DNA from: Desulfonatronum lacustre DSM 10312
GTDB taxonomy: Bacteria > Desulfobacterota > Desulfovibrionia > Desulfovibrionales > Desulfonatronaceae
Length of the DNA: 64,000 bases
NCBI RefSeq assembly: GCF_000519265.1
Contig: NZ_KI912608.1
Coordinates: 1,005,665 to 1,069,664, forward strand
Direction: 5' to 3'
The position numbers and the translations under genes were made by a program. The first letter of the stretch is position 1. Each line of letters starts with the position of its first letter. This document shows positions 32,118 to 42,144 of the stretch, piece after piece. The notes under the pieces were generated by a model. It was not told the origin of the DNA. It was given only the letters and a program-made list of their open reading frames with translations, and did not search any database.

Positions 32118-33770
32118 TCAGACCACGCCGGCCGCCTGGAACGCGGCGTCCACCAAAGCTTGGGCCTCCTCGGCCAGTCGCTCCAGATGCGCCTGGTCGC
32201 GGAAGCTTTCGATATAGATTTTGTAGATGTCCTCGGTTCCCGACGGCCGGGCCGCGAACCAGCCGTTGGCCGCGACCACCTTCAGGCCCCCGATGGATGC
32301 GTCGTTGCCCGGAGCGTTGGTCAGCACGGCCTTGATCGGCTCCCCGGCCAGCGTATCCGCCCGGACCATCTCCGGGGTCATGGATTTGAAGGCCTTTTTC
32401 CGGGCCAGATCCGCCGGGGCCTGCCGTCGCTCGTAGACCGGCCTGCCCAGTTTGTCCGCCAGATCGTCATAGAGTTCCTGAGGCGTCTTGCCGGTCACGG
32501 CCAGCATTTCCGCGGCCAGCAGATCCATGACCAGCCCGTCCTTGTCCGTGGTCCAGACCGAGCCGTTTTTACGCAGAAACGATGCTCCGGCGCTCTCCTC
32601 GCAACCCAGTCCCAGGCTGCCGTCCAGCAGCCCGGGCACGAACCACTTGAAGCCCACGGGCACTTCGTGCACCTCCCGGCCCAGAGAGGCCGCCACCCGG
32701 TCCAGCATGGAACTGGTGACCACGGTTTTGCCCACTCGCACCTTCGCGCTCCATTGCGGGCGGTGAGCAAAGAGATAGGCCACGACAGCGGACAGATAGT
32801 GGTTTGGGTTCATCAACCCGGCCGGGGTGACGATGCCGTGGCGGTCATAGTCCGGATCGTTGCCGAAACAGAGGTCGAAACGGTCCTTTTGCTCCAGGAG
32901 TCCGGCCATGGCATACGGGGAAGAGCAATCCATGCGGATCACCCCGTCCCTGTCCAGGGGCATGAAGGCGAAGCGCGGGTCCAGGTTCGTGTTCACCACG
33001 GTCAGATCCAAACCGTAGCGCTCGGCCAAGGGCGCCCAAAAGGCGATCCCCGAGCCGCCCATGGGATCCACGCCCAGGTGCGGTTTGGCCCGGGCAATGG
33101 CTTTCATGTCCACCACATCGGCCAGGTCGGCGATATACGGCGCGATATAATCATATTCCTGGACGGTCTTCGCGGCCAAAGCCCGCGCCAGGGACACGCG
33201 CTTCACGCCGCGCAGATTCTGCTCCAACAGTTCGTTGGCCCGGTTCTCCACGACCTTGGTCACGTCCGTGTCCGCCGGGCCGCCGTGGGGGGGATTGTAT
33301 TTGAAGCCGCCGTGCTCCGGAGGATTGTGGCTGGGCGTGATCACCACTCCGTCGGCCCGAGATCCGGCATGGTCGCGATTGAAGGTCAAAATTGCGTGGG
33401 AAATCACCGGGGTGGGAGTGTAGCCCAATCCTTTCTGAATCATGACCTGGACGTCGTTGGCCGCAAACACCTCCAGAGCCGTGGCCAGAGCCGCCTCGGA
33501 CAGGGCGTGGGTGTCCATGCCCAGAAACAGCGGCCCGGTTATGCCGGCCCCGGTCCGGTACTCACAGACCGCCTGCGTCACGGCCAGGATGTGCGCCTCG
33601 TTGAAGGACCGGGCCTCGGCCACGCCGCGATGCCCCGAAGTGCCGAAGGCCACTCGTTCCTCGGCCAGGCCCGGGTCCGGCTCCAGAGTGTAGTATCGGG
33701 AAAGGGCGCGGGGAATATTGGGCAGCATGTCTTGGGGAGCGATTTTTCCGGCCAAGGGATGAACGGGCAT
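32118..33770 (-). CDS. pgm: Phosphoglucomutase
   Basis: 550 residues from ATG 33770 with AGGAGGTCCC just upstream (the longer open frame to 33971 is rejected). Phosphoserine loop [11 protein letters not shown] (Ser147), N-terminal FGTSGHRG, metal loop DPDYDRHG (in [12 protein letters not shown]), and the sugar-binding [11 protein letters not shown]-like [13 protein letters not shown] at the C terminus. It interconverts glucose 1- and 6-phosphate. E. coli Pgm is 546 residues. Confidence 0.95.
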   Translation of the reverse strand: MPVHPLAGKIAPQDMLPNIPRALSRYYTLEPDPGLAEERVAFGTSGHRGVAEARSFNEAHILAVTQAVCEYRTGAGITGPLFLGMDTHALSEAALATALEVFAANDVQVMIQKGLGYTPTPVISHAILTFNRDHAGSRADGVVITPSHNPPEHGGFKYNPPHGGPADTDVTKVVENRANELLEQNLRGVKRVSLARALAAKTVQEYDYIAPYIADLADVVDMKAIARAKPHLGVDPMGGSGIAFWAPLAERYGLDLTVVNTNLDPRFAFMPLDRDGVIRMDCSSPYAMAGLLEQKDRFDLCFGNDPDYDRHGIVTPAGLMNPNHYLSAVVAYLFAHRPQWSAKVRVGKTVVTSSMLDRVAASLGREVHEVPVGFKWFVPGLLDGSLGLGCEESAGASFLRKNGSVWTTDKDGLVMDLLAAEMLAVTGKTPQELYDDLADKLGRPVYERRQAPADLARKKAFKSMTPEMVRADTLAGEPIKAVLTNAPGNDASIGGLKVVAANGWFAARPSGTEDIYKIYIESFRDQAHLERLAEEAQALVDAAFQAAGVV

Positions 33771-33918
33771 GGGACCTCCTGGAGAATGAGTTCTTGTAGG
33801 GAGAATGGACGAGGCGGAGTGATGGGCGAAAGGTCCGCCATCAACGTCGCGGCGCCAGAAACGACTGGCCCGGATTTTGTAGAACTTCAGGGAACAATTC
33901 ACAACCAAGGAAGAGGAG

Positions 33919-35367
33919 ATGATCGTCAACCAACCCTGGTCGCCCTTGCTATTCCCCGGCCAACAGCACAAACCGTCTCCGCTCTCGGGCCAATCGCCGG
34001 GATCGGAACAGCGTCAGAACGCCGACTTTTTGGCCGAGATGCTCAAGATGTCCTTGAACGCCTCGGCCATTCAATCCATGGGCGATCTTCCCCAGCAGCT
34101 GGGAGGATCATCCGCTGATCCAACAGCCCAATTGCTGTCGGGCACATCCCCCTTGACGCACATGAGCCGGAAAGCCGCCTCGACACATGCCGTCCCGGAA
34201 ACAGCTACGGGAAAACTCACGGGAATACTCCCGGAATCGATCTCCAAAACCGTCTCGGAACAGATTCCGGAAACCCTGCAAAAGACCGTGTTGGACTCTC
34301 TCGCCCCAATGCTGAACGGAACCGGCGCTCCAGGTGCGAGCGGGCCAGATCCCCTCTCTCAACTGATCGGCCATGTCACCGGCTCCACGCAAAACCCCGC
34401 GGCAAGTTCCCTGATCGGTTCCCCGGCGGCTCTGGTAGCCCTGATCCAGTCCGCGGTGGTGCAACCGCCCTCTCCCCCCGCGCCGTCGCCCGCGAACCCG
34501 TCCACCCTGCGCCGGGCCATTTCCGCGTACACGCCCCAGTATTCAGTGGACGGCTTGCGCCAAAAAATTGACCATTCAACCCGCCGCGATTTGGGCCCGG
34601 CCCACCCCGGCCACGCGACACCGACCGAGCGGCTGCATGCCGGGCGCAGCGGGACGGCGGACGGAGGGTCATCGCTCCAGGCCGCGACGCCCTTCCTGGA
34701 ACAGAAGGCCGCCGGCCCAACGGAGCAAAGCATTTCACAGTCCCAGCCCGGGATTCTGGCGGCCCGGTTCGAGTCCGCCAGTCGCCCGGACGCCATCGGC
34801 TATGACCGCCTGGGCGGCACCTGCTACGGCACGTACCAACTGTCTTCCAGGACGGGTGGGATGGATGCCTTTCTCAAATTCCTGGACTCCGAGGCCCCTC
34901 AATGGGCCAAGCGGCTGCGCGAAGCTGGCCCGGCCAACACCAAAGGCCGCACCGGAGCCATGCCCGCGGAATGGAAGCGCATCCACCGGGAAAACCCGGA
35001 ACGGTTCGCCGGATTGCAGCACGCCTTCACCCAGAAGACCTACTACGATCCCGCGGCCAACCTGATAAATCGCCGCACCGGCATCGATCCGAACCAGGCT
35101 TCCCCGGCCCTGCGGGAAGTACTCTGGAGCACGGCGGTGCAGCACGGCGTCAACGGAGCCGCGAACATCTTCCAACGCGCCCTGGACACCGTTTCCGCCA
35201 ACGCCCCCCCTCGCGAGAGCGACCTGATCCAGGCCATCTACAGTGAGCGGAAAACCCGATTCACCGGCTCCACCCAGGCCGTGCGCTCCGCGGTCCAGAA
35301 CCGCTTCGAGCAGGAAATGCAACTGGCCCTGGCCATGTTGACCGAAGAGCGGGATGTCTTGGTCTGA
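33919..35367 (+). CDS. Lysozyme-like protein with long low-complexity N terminus
   Basis: 482 residues, ATG preceded by AAGGAAGAGGAG, divergent from pgm. Residues 1-270 are Pro/Ser/Ala-rich and appear disordered (Pro-rich run near 190-215). Residues 275-480 resemble the lysozyme-like module of phage- or VgrG-linked peptidoglycan enzymes: [18 protein letters not shown], then [12 protein letters not shown] and the helical rest; Glu in FES is the likely acid. No signal peptide is seen. It could be exported by a specialised system or belong to a prophage relic; neither is shown. Confidence 0.55.
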   Translation: MIVNQPWSPLLFPGQQHKPSPLSGQSPGSEQRQNADFLAEMLKMSLNASAIQSMGDLPQQLGGSSADPTAQLLSGTSPLTHMSRKAASTHAVPETATGKLTGILPESISKTVSEQIPETLQKTVLDSLAPMLNGTGAPGASGPDPLSQLIGHVTGSTQNPAASSLIGSPAALVALIQSAVVQPPSPPAPSPANPSTLRRAISAYTPQYSVDGLRQKIDHSTRRDLGPAHPGHATPTERLHAGRSGTADGGSSLQAATPFLEQKAAGPTEQSISQSQPGILAARFESASRPDAIGYDRLGGTCYGTYQLSSRTGGMDAFLKFLDSEAPQWAKRLREAGPANTKGRTGAMPAEWKRIHRENPERFAGLQHAFTQKTYYDPAANLINRRTGIDPNQASPALREVLWSTAVQHGVNGAANIFQRALDTVSANAPPRESDLIQAIYSERKTRFTGSTQAVRSAVQNRFEQEMQLALAMLTEERDVLV

Positions 35368-35405
35368 ACGGCCTGAATCATTTACCAGCTCCTGGCTGAG
35401 CACGG

Positions 35406-35699
35406 TCAGGAAAAATCCCGCATGGAGTCGAAAAACGTCTCCGCGTCCCAGTCTTCTCCGACCATCCGCTCCATCTCCGTAAAAAACGCATCCCACCCGC
35501 TGATTTCACCCAGCTTGGAACCGTTCTTGAAGACCTTGAACGTCGTTCCCTTGGGACACTTGGTCATGTTCACCTCCACCGAAGCCCCGGAGGACATTTG
35601 CTCGGTCCAGTGCGCGGACCAGGAACTCCGATCCCCTTCGGTTTTCTTGTACTTTTCAAAAAACTCCTCAAATACGCGGACGATTTCCTGCTGATCCAT
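35406..35699 (-). CDS. Hypothetical acidic protein, 97 aa
   Basis: Start ATG 35699. The product (MDQQEIVRVFEEFFEKYK at the N terminus, DWDAETFFDSMRDF at the C terminus) is small, acidic and aromatic, with no transmembrane segment. I do not recognise the family. Codon use fits the genome. Confidence 0.6.
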   Translation of the reverse strand: MDQQEIVRVFEEFFEKYKKTEGDRSSWSAHWTEQMSSGASVEVNMTKCPKGTTFKVFKNGSKLGEISGWDAFFTEMERMVGEDWDAETFFDSMRDFS

Positions 35700-35903
35700 C
35701 GCGGCGGCTCCTGTTTCGGTGTGAACCGGTTATGTTGTTTGGGTGCTGGATGTTTTCACGAAACAGGCGCATACTCAACACTTCAGTCCCTCACAACACG
35801 CATCTTGAGAGCCGCATCGTGTCCACCAGCAACAATCCTGCCTCCTCCCGGCATTGTCCACTCGGGATCATCACGACGATCCGCGTCCAAGGGAACGTTT
35901 TTC

Positions 35904-36176
35904 ATGCCGACTAAACCCTGCGTCGGTTGCGGATGGTGCTGCCTTACGGATCAATGCATGGAGTCCCACCGCAAGCACGGCTATCTGCCGCGTTGTCCGG
36001 AAATTGTCTGGGACGCGGAGAACGTTCGCTATAATTGTCGCCTGATGCAGGATCCCGTCAGCGGCGGGGCCTCTCGAAAGGCCCTGCTCCAGGGCAAGGG
36101 GTGTTGCGCTCCGCTGAATACCTGGCGAGACAACGTCCGCAATCGCGATCCGCTTCCGGCTGTTGGCCCCGCGTAA
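35904..36176 (+). CDS. YkgJ-like cysteine-cluster protein, 90 aa
   Basis: Start ATG 35904 with AAGGGAA upstream, chosen over earlier in-frame codons because the conserved part begins at MPTKPCVGCGWCCLTDQC. The CxxCxxCC pattern plus later Cys residues (PRC, YNC, GCC) recall the zinc/iron-chelating YkgJ family, though here it is short. The partner is unknown. It is convergent with tlyA. Confidence 0.6.
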   Translation: MPTKPCVGCGWCCLTDQCMESHRKHGYLPRCPEIVWDAENVRYNCRLMQDPVSGGASRKALLQGKGCCAPLNTWRDNVRNRDPLPAVGPA

Positions 36177-36183
36177 GCCTCGC

Positions 36184-36933
36184 TCACCTTCCCCCACCGA
36201 AACGCGCCAGATACTCCTGGTTCCCCTTGGGGCCAAGAATCCCGGACGGGACGATCCCCAGGCAGGTCAGCCCCAACACCTCTTCGGCATGGGAGCGGAC
36301 ATCCGCGACCACCCTCTCCCGGACTTCCGGGTCGCGGATCACGCCCTTGTCCCCGACCCCCGGTCCGGCCTCGAACTGGGGCTTGATCAGGGCGATGATT
36401 TCCGTGGTTGGTTTGCGGAAGTGCAGACAGGCAGGCAAGATCAGGCGCAGGGAGATGAAGGAGCAGTCCGCGACGATCAGGTCCACGGGCCCGGGCAGCA
36501 GGTCCGGTCCGGCATGGCGAAAGTTCACCCCTTCCAGATTGACCACCCGCGCATCCTGGCGCAGCTTCCAATGCAGTTGGCCCCGCCCCACGTCCACGGC
36601 GTAGACCTTGGCCGCGCCGTGCTGCAGGAGACAATCCGTGAACCCGCCGGTGGACGCGCCCACGTCCAGGGCGACCATGTTCCGGACGTCCAGACCGAAA
36701 TGCTCCAGAGCCGTGAGCAGCTTTTCCCCGCCCCGGCTGACGAAGCGCTCCCCGGCGGCGACCCGCAGCTCCGCATCCGGGGCCAGAGGTTGGCCGGGCT
36801 TGTCCACGGGCCGGGCTGAACCGCCCTGCACCACGGACACCCGCCCGGCCATGATCAGCCGTTTGCCCTGCTCCCGGCTTTCGACCAGACCCTGCTCCAC
36901 CAGGGCCTGGTCGGCCCGAACCTTGGCCGGCAA
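36184..36933 (-). CDS. tlyA: TlyA-family rRNA 2'-O-methyltransferase
   Basis: 249 residues. N-terminal S4 RNA-binding domain (KVRADQALVEQGLVESREQG) and a FtsJ-like methyltransferase with the SAM loop ALDVGASTGGFTDCLL and the K-D-K-E-like set (VDVGRGQL, VADCSFIS, ALIKPQFEAG). TlyA methylates 16S and 23S rRNA cytidines in mycobacteria. The start is TTG, 3 bases after the thrC stop, so it is in the thrC operon. Confidence 0.9.
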   Translation of the reverse strand: MPAKVRADQALVEQGLVESREQGKRLIMAGRVSVVQGGSARPVDKPGQPLAPDAELRVAAGERFVSRGGEKLLTALEHFGLDVRNMVALDVGASTGGFTDCLLQHGAAKVYAVDVGRGQLHWKLRQDARVVNLEGVNFRHAGPDLLPGPVDLIVADCSFISLRLILPACLHFRKPTTEIIALIKPQFEAGPGVGDKGVIRDPEVRERVVADVRSHAEEVLGLTCLGIVPSGILGPKGNQEYLARFGGGR

Positions 36934-36936
36934 GGC

Positions 36937-38400
36937 CTACCCTCGCTCCCTGACCTGCAAGCCGAGCACGCCCGCCACAGCCTGGGCCGCCTGGACCGTG
37001 AACTCCTGGGCCGGAAGTTCGGCCTTGACCTCCGGAGACAGGACCCGTTGCGGCGCGTTCATCAGTTCCTCTTTGGGCGTAATCCCGTATTCCGGCGGGA
37101 AGCTGTTCTCAAAGTACATTTCCTGGAATCCGATGAACTTCAGGGCATGGGCCGTGGCATCCAGCACCGCGGTTTCCCCGGCTTGCATCAGGCCCAGCTC
37201 CCGGGCCCGCAACAGCCCGGCCAGACATTCCCCGCCCTGGGTGCAGGCAATGTGGCCGTGGCGGTTGGCCAGGAGCATGCCCTCGATCACGGCCTGCTCC
37301 TCCACCTGGACCACATGGAACAGTCCCGGCCCGCCGGCCTGCTCGTACCGGTCCACCAGGTGGCGCACCCGGGGAAAGGAGACCGGATTGCCGATCATCG
37401 CCGCCTGAGCCACGCTGGCCCGGACGGTCACGGGCCGGTACGTCCGCTTGGCCGGATCGGCTTCGTGATAATACCGATACACCGGGTCGGCGTGGGATGA
37501 TTGCACCCCGAAAATCCGGGGCAGGTTCTCGATGATCCCCAGGTCGTGCAATTTTAGAAAACCGCTCATGATCGCCGTGACGTTGCCCGCGTTGCCGATG
37601 GGCACGAACACCGCCTTGCCCGCCAGATCCCAGCCGTAGTGCTGGGCCACTTCAAAGGCGTAGGACTCCTGGCCCAGGATGCGCCAGGCGTTCTTGGAAT
37701 TGAGCAGGGCCACCCGGTAGTTCTCGGCCAGATGCTCCACCACCTTCATGCAGTCGTCGAACACGCCGGGCAACTCCAGAACCACGGCCCCGCTGCCCAA
37801 AGGCTGGGCCAGCTGCTGCGGGGTGACCTTGCCCTGGGGCAACAGCACCACGCTCTTCACGGCCCCGCCCACATAGGCGGCGTACAGGGCCGCGGCCGCC
37901 GAAGTGTCTCCGGTGGAAGCACAGACCGTAAGCACTTGGTCCCAACCGTGCCGCCGGATCAGGGCCTTGAGATAGCTGAAGGCGCAGGCCATGCCCCGGT
38001 CCTTGAACGAGGCGCTGGGATTCTGGCCGTCGTTCTTGAAGGCCAGCTCCTGGCCCACATGCCCGGCCAGGGCCGGGGACGCGGGAATGATCGGCGTATT
38101 CCCGTCCCCCAGCCAGATGATGTCCTCCGGCTCCAGCACCGGGGCCATCAGTTCGTAGAACCGAAATATCCCCTTGAGTTCCGGACGCCTGGTAGCGGCC
38201 CGCAAATCAAAGGTCTCCCGCCACTGCCCGGGCTTCGTTTGCCGCAATGCGTCGAAATCCAGGTCCTCCAGAAGCAAAACCTCGTTGCATTGCGGACAGG
38301 TGTAATACAATTCATCAATATCCAACCGGGCCCCGCAGCCCAGACAAACATACTCCATCCGCCCCCGGCGGGACGGAAACTGATCAAAAATTGAGTTCAT
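36937..38400 (-). CDS. thrC: Threonine synthase
   Basis: 487 residues. An N-terminal rubredoxin-like zinc knuckle (CLGCGARLDID and YTCPQC) precedes a PLP fold with the lysine in NPSASFKDRGMA and glycine-rich loops STGDTSAAAALYA. It converts O-phosphohomoserine to threonine. The zinc-knuckle addition is common in deltaproteobacterial enzymes. It is followed by tlyA. Confidence 0.95.
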   Translation of the reverse strand: MNSIFDQFPSRRGRMEYVCLGCGARLDIDELYYTCPQCNEVLLLEDLDFDALRQTKPGQWRETFDLRAATRRPELKGIFRFYELMAPVLEPEDIIWLGDGNTPIIPASPALAGHVGQELAFKNDGQNPSASFKDRGMACAFSYLKALIRRHGWDQVLTVCASTGDTSAAAALYAAYVGGAVKSVVLLPQGKVTPQQLAQPLGSGAVVLELPGVFDDCMKVVEHLAENYRVALLNSKNAWRILGQESYAFEVAQHYGWDLAGKAVFVPIGNAGNVTAIMSGFLKLHDLGIIENLPRIFGVQSSHADPVYRYYHEADPAKRTYRPVTVRASVAQAAMIGNPVSFPRVRHLVDRYEQAGGPGLFHVVQVEEQAVIEGMLLANRHGHIACTQGGECLAGLLRARELGLMQAGETAVLDATAHALKFIGFQEMYFENSFPPEYGITPKEELMNAPQRVLSPEVKAELPAQEFTVQAAQAVAGVLGLQVRERG

Positions 38401-38440
38401 GATATCGGCTCTATGGTTTGATTGTTGAAAACACTTACCC

Positions 38441-39004
38441 CTACTCCGTCACGTTCCGAAACACCCGTTGCCAAGCAATCTCCAGCTTCAAACTGTCAAA
38501 ATGCAACGGCTTTTCAGCCAGCACATCACGCAAAGTCCAGACGCCCTCGTCCGTGCGCTGAAAGATATCCACAGCCAAGCGTTCCGGGTCAATCAACACG
38601 TACTCTCGCAAGGACGGGATCAAGCGATACCTGGCAAACTTCTCCCCCCGGTCATAGCCCTCGGTGGAAGGCGAAAGCACCTCGACCACCAGAACCGGCG
38701 AGCGCATGAACCGGTCCGCTTGATGATCCACCGGATCACAGGTCACGAACACGTCCGGATAATAATACACCTCACCCGCCACCGCCTCCACCATCATGTC
38801 CGCCATGTAGGCACGACAAGGGGTATCAGCCAGTATCTGGTCAAGTGCCGCAAAAACATTTCCCGCAACGGTCACATGCCGCCGGGAAGCGCCGCCCATG
38901 GCAAAGACTTCGCCAAAAAAATACTCATGCTTGCCCGCCTGCTCCGCTTCCCAGGCCAAATACTCCTGGGCGGTAAATGGGGATATGGGTTGAGGTTGGC
39001 CCAT
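38441..39004 (-). CDS. Uma2-family (DUF820) protein
   Basis: 187 residues, ATG 39004. The restriction-endonuclease-like fold signature is visible: EYLAWEAEQAGKHEYFFGEV, YYPDVFVTCDP and LVVEVLSPSTEGYDRGEK (Asp...ExxS region), YVLIDPE. Family members are abundant in cyanobacteria and island DNA; function is unclear, often assumed endonuclease. A second member lies at 58778. Confidence 0.85.
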   Translation of the reverse strand: MGQPQPISPFTAQEYLAWEAEQAGKHEYFFGEVFAMGGASRRHVTVAGNVFAALDQILADTPCRAYMADMMVEAVAGEVYYYPDVFVTCDPVDHQADRFMRSPVLVVEVLSPSTEGYDRGEKFARYRLIPSLREYVLIDPERLAVDIFQRTDEGVWTLRDVLAEKPLHFDSLKLEIAWQRVFRNVTE

Positions 39005-39054
39005 GATGTTCGCTCCTTCTTTTGACGCTGATGGAATGCGGGAATCGGATTACG

Positions 39055-39335
39055 GTTTGGGGAGGCGTCGGTCAAGATTGGTTAGCGCCTTGCCCTGGCG
39101 CACCTGAAGGCGGGGCTCGATCTGCATCACCAGCACATTGGCGCGACCAGTTGAGAGTGATCGCCTGTTGTGCGGACCAGCGACGAGGTATTCAGTTTAT
39201 CAAGCAGGGCGAGGTGATGATACCATGGCAATTGTGCAATCCCCTCCTGCACAAATTCAGCCTCGGGCCACGCCTCGACAAAGGAGAGCATATACTTGAG
39301 ATTTCGCGGTGAAAAGCCCTTTCATCGCCGGGCTC
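39055..39335 (-). pseudogene. Eroded DUF1016 nuclease gene fragment
   Basis: The plus-strand text runs parallel to the DUF1016 pseudogene at 44220-45261: ttggt(t/c)agcgccttgccctgg, ctcgatctgcat(c/t)accagcacattg, and atgagattggcgcgggagaagcctttcat-like sequences line up with the same order and spacing. Many indels remove any open frame. It appears to be a fragment of a related gene, fused to the integrase remnant. Confidence 0.6.
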
Positions 39336-39621
39336 TGTTTTCTCGGGCGATGATGCCATTTTCTCCGTCATGCGCCTGCGTCCTTCCAAGTAATACCACG
39401 CAACGCCTCTCGACGGACCGCGAAACGATCAGAAGCCGGATACGATTGCTTCCACTCCAAATGTCGTTTAAAGGCTTCAACATTTGGTACGTTATCGGTT
39501 TCCCGAAGCAGTACCGGAATTTGACGATGGCTTCCCGATATGCGTGATAACGTTCCGGTGGGACACTGGCCTTCAAGACCTTTTCCCAGTCGTCAAAAGT
39601 GATCACGGTTTCATCCGTCAT
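39322..39621 (-). pseudogene. Frameshifted integron integrase remnant (IntI-like)
   Basis: From ATG 39621 the frame encodes WEKVLKASVPPERYHAYREA and AIVKFRY, then loses sense. If one base is added at the TACTG-CTTCGG step (near 39505) the minus strand continues as RETDNVPNVEAFKRHLEWKQ, and a second shift restores ALRWYYLEGRRRM. That order is the N-terminal SAM-like domain of tyrosine recombinases of the integron integrase type. No catalytic Arg/His/Tyr box remains. Its orientation, minus strand next to a plus-strand cassette array, is the usual intI arrangement. Confidence 0.65.
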
Positions 39622-39872
39622 TTCCTCCGAGATTGGCTTTATGCCCCGCTCTTGTGGTGAGTATATGGCTGCCGCATAAAGCTAACTTCAGCACAAAGCA
39701 TAAAGCTGACCTCGGAGTCAAGAAGGATTTGACAGACATTTCCCAATATATTGAGATAACATGGCAAATGCGGACCTTTTTTTTCGAAAAGTGCTTGCCA
39801 AATCAGCAGTTGTAGGGCCGGAAATTTTAGGGGACGGATTTTTGTGAGTTCCGCATAATAACACTGTTGGGC
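39622..39872. other. Probable attI region with direct repeats
   Basis: The gap between the integrase relic and the first cassette has two direct repeats of GCATAAAGCT(A/G)AC at 39674-39686 and 39698-39710 and ends with the core-like GTTGGGC at 39866-39872, matching the GTTRRRY consensus at which cassettes join attI. A weak cassette promoter might lie here but none can be named. Confidence 0.5.
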
Positions 39873-39891
39873 AGCATGAAGGAGCAGATTC

Positions 39892-40881
39892 TTGGCTAAC
39901 GGAACTATTATAGATAGAACATTCGTGAGTGATCTTCGCAACCGCCTCTCTTCACTCGATATAGATCAGATTAAGAAAGAGATTGAAGAACGCATGCGAG
40001 GAAGGACAATCCGCGTTCCCCAAATCCCAGCAGGAGCCTTTGTATATCGAGCTAGGAAATTGGAAGGTTCTTTTAGCTCAACAAAAGGAATAGGGGTCGA
40101 ACATTTGAGCTATCCGCCAGCATCTATCTGTCCAGCCGGTAGGTTAAACAGAAAAGGTTTTCCTCTATTCTATGCGGCGACATCAAAATCACCGCTTCTG
40201 TTTGAGCTGGGAGCTCAGCCGGGTGAACAGTTTGTCTTCTCAATTTGGGAGATGCAGATAAGTCCAATTATATCATGCCTGGGGCACACGCATTCTGTCT
40301 ACACCTCTCTTGGTTCTGAACGTGAAGCGCCAACATGGTTGTCCAGTCGGCCTGTAGAGAAAGTTGCGACCTCAAATGACTTTTTGGCAGAAGACATACT
40401 AAGTGAATTATTTTCAGAGAAGATTATTTTGAACGAGCAGGACAAGTATAAGCTGACCGCAGCAATTGCTGAGCTTCACTATGAATTACTCGAAGGTGGC
40501 GATAAGAAATTTGCTGGTGTCATTTATCCATCCGTTGCGATGTGCGCCAATGGCGATAACATAGCGTTACTTCCTTGGTTCGTAGATGCACACCTTCAAT
40601 GGAAGAAGGCTATTCACATTAAAGTGGATTCCACTGATGGAAAGTTATTTTCGATTACAGAGTTAGATACTGCACGAGACCTTGATAGTAGTAAAATACT
40701 TCAATGGGCTGGACATCCCGGATTTCAAGTCCCCCCAGGTATTTCATCTGGTCATTGCGTCTTTACCGAAGGGCGAGATGAGCTTGGAGACTACATCTAT
40801 GGGAAAGACAACGTAGTGGGGCATTGGGTCTTTGTAGATGAAAAAACTGGCCGACAATTTGTCGGTGTAGATCCGGCATAA
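39892..40881 (+). CDS. RES-domain protein (cassette 1)
   Basis: 329 residues from TTG 39892, with GAAGGAG 7-8 bases upstream. It contains a RES-like core: VYRARKLEG (Arg53), RLNRKGFPLFYAA (84-96) and LLFELGAQPGEQ (Glu105), the conserved Arg and Glu of the family. RES toxins consume NAD+ in known TA systems, though the C-terminal half here is longer than in RES toxins. It has no antitoxin neighbour of the Xre type. It is the first cassette, bounded by attI-like and attC-like cores. Confidence 0.7.
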   Translation: MANGTIIDRTFVSDLRNRLSSLDIDQIKKEIEERMRGRTIRVPQIPAGAFVYRARKLEGSFSSTKGIGVEHLSYPPASICPAGRLNRKGFPLFYAATSKSPLLFELGAQPGEQFVFSIWEMQISPIISCLGHTHSVYTSLGSEREAPTWLSSRPVEKVATSNDFLAEDILSELFSEKIILNEQDKYKLTAAIAELHYELLEGGDKKFAGVIYPSVAMCANGDNIALLPWFVDAHLQWKKAIHIKVDSTDGKLFSITELDTARDLDSSKILQWAGHPGFQVPPGISSGHCVFTEGRDELGDYIYGKDNVVGHWVFVDEKTGRQFVGVDPA

Positions 40882-40898
40882 GACCAGAAGCAAATTCG

Positions 40899-40958
40899 GC
40901 CCAACCATCCAGCGCACCGGACGGCAAAAAGCTGCCGCCGGTGACCGGTACGTTAGCT
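40899..40958 (+). other. attC-like site 1
   Basis: R'' GCCCAAC (40899-40905) and R' GTTAGCT (40952-40958, one mismatch from GTTRRRY) frame a 60-base hairpin: CACCGGACGGCA pairs with TGCCGCCGGTG, leaving an unpaired base, the typical extrahelical feature of attC sites. The cassette joint is at 40952/40953. The next gene starts 14 bases after it. Confidence 0.75.
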
Positions 40959-40971
40959 TAAGGAGACCTTT

Positions 40972-42144
40972 TTGAAATCCGCAACTTTGCACTCGTTGAT
41001 GACAGCTAAAGCAGTACTAGGAGAAACGAAGCCGCTAGTCTCTTCGGGAAACGCTCATTCTTGCTCTGCAGGATTAATCTTGTTGCAGGATGCATTGGAG
41101 CTTGTTGTGCTGGCCGTCCTATTAGAGAAGGAGGTAGATCAGCAGAAAAACATTGAGTCAAAGAGCTTCGACGAGCTTGTTGGGGAGCTGAGGAAGCTAG
41201 GTCTACAGCTGCCTAAATCAGGGACAATAAAAGCGCTTAATAAACAACGAGTCATAACAAAGCATTACGGCCAGCTCGCAGAACCAGCAACAGTGAGAAA
41301 TTATTATGAGGCTGCGCACGTATTTATTGATGAAATACTAAGACAGGTCATTGGCAGAACGTTGGGTGACGTTATGCTGACGGACCTTTTGCAAGAAGGT
41401 GAGTCCAAACAGCTTCTCATGCAAGCAGCTGGTCTCAAAGACATAGGTAAATATTTCGAGTGTCTCATCGAAATCAGGAAAGCACTATTTGTTGAAATAG
41501 AACAAGATTATGCGATCCATCAATGGGTTGATGTCGAAGGCAATGGAGCAGGGCTTGGGCTATTGGGGCTAGGCCGTGGTGGCTTGAAAGCGCCATACTG
41601 GACTCGTAACAAGCGTTGGATTTCGGAGCATGTGAGGAGACCAACTGATTACGTACAAGTTGATCCAGAGCAATTGCGGCTTGATGCAATGGAGTGGGGC
41701 GTAAGAACCTCTGATGTGGAAAATCTACGCCGCTTAACGCCAGCAGTTTTCCGCGCTAGTCTGGATTCAAAATGGTCTGTGGACTACGAGCTTTCGCTTC
41801 CACCAAATGAGGGAACGCTTCACAATTGCGTTGAATGTCTTGATGCAGCAATCGAGGTTATACGCAAGAAAAAAGAACATGAACAGGCGCGACGATGGCC
41901 TGGACGCCAGCAACCCCATAAGGCTCCGGCAATTTATATAGGTCACCAAGTATATAAAGCTGCAAGAACCACCTCAGAAGTGATGCATATTGTACAGGAA
42001 GGATTCCTGTACACCATGCACCGAATCGTTTCCGGGTTTGACCCCAATGAGACGTTCTATCTCGTCACCGGAAACGAGGCGCCAGACGATGAAAACCCGT
42101 ACGGCAAGAACCATATTTCTGGGTACCTTCTCAAATTTGATTAA
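40972..42144 (+). CDS. Large HEPN-motif protein (cassette 2)
   Basis: 390 residues from TTG 40972, with AAGGAG 6-7 bases upstream. The N-terminal 130 residues are helical with ALNKQRVITKHYG, where Arg93 and His98 match the Rx4H pair of HEPN ribonucleases. The C-terminal 260 residues are not recognised: LGLLGLGRGG, GVRTSDVENLRRLTP, and FLYTMHRIVSGFD. It could be an RNase effector with an unknown C-terminal sensing domain. No start codon other than TTG fits. Confidence 0.5.
   Translation: MKSATLHSLMTAKAVLGETKPLVSSGNAHSCSAGLILLQDALELVVLAVLLEKEVDQQKNIESKSFDELVGELRKLGLQLPKSGTIKALNKQRVITKHYGQLAEPATVRNYYEAAHVFIDEILRQVIGRTLGDVMLTDLLQEGESKQLLMQAAGLKDIGKYFECLIEIRKALFVEIEQDYAIHQWVDVEGNGAGLGLLGLGRGGLKAPYWTRNKRWISEHVRRPTDYVQVDPEQLRLDAMEWGVRTSDVENLRRLTPAVFRASLDSKWSVDYELSLPPNEGTLHNCVECLDAAIEVIRKKKEHEQARRWPGRQQPHKAPAIYIGHQVYKAARTTSEVMHIVQEGFLYTMHRIVSGFDPNETFYLVTGNEAPDDENPYGKNHISGYLLKFD

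Noticed and set aside
31920-34118. 732-aa ORF opposite pgm and the radical SAM gene
   Set aside because: Spans two clear genes on the other strand; composition is shadow-like.
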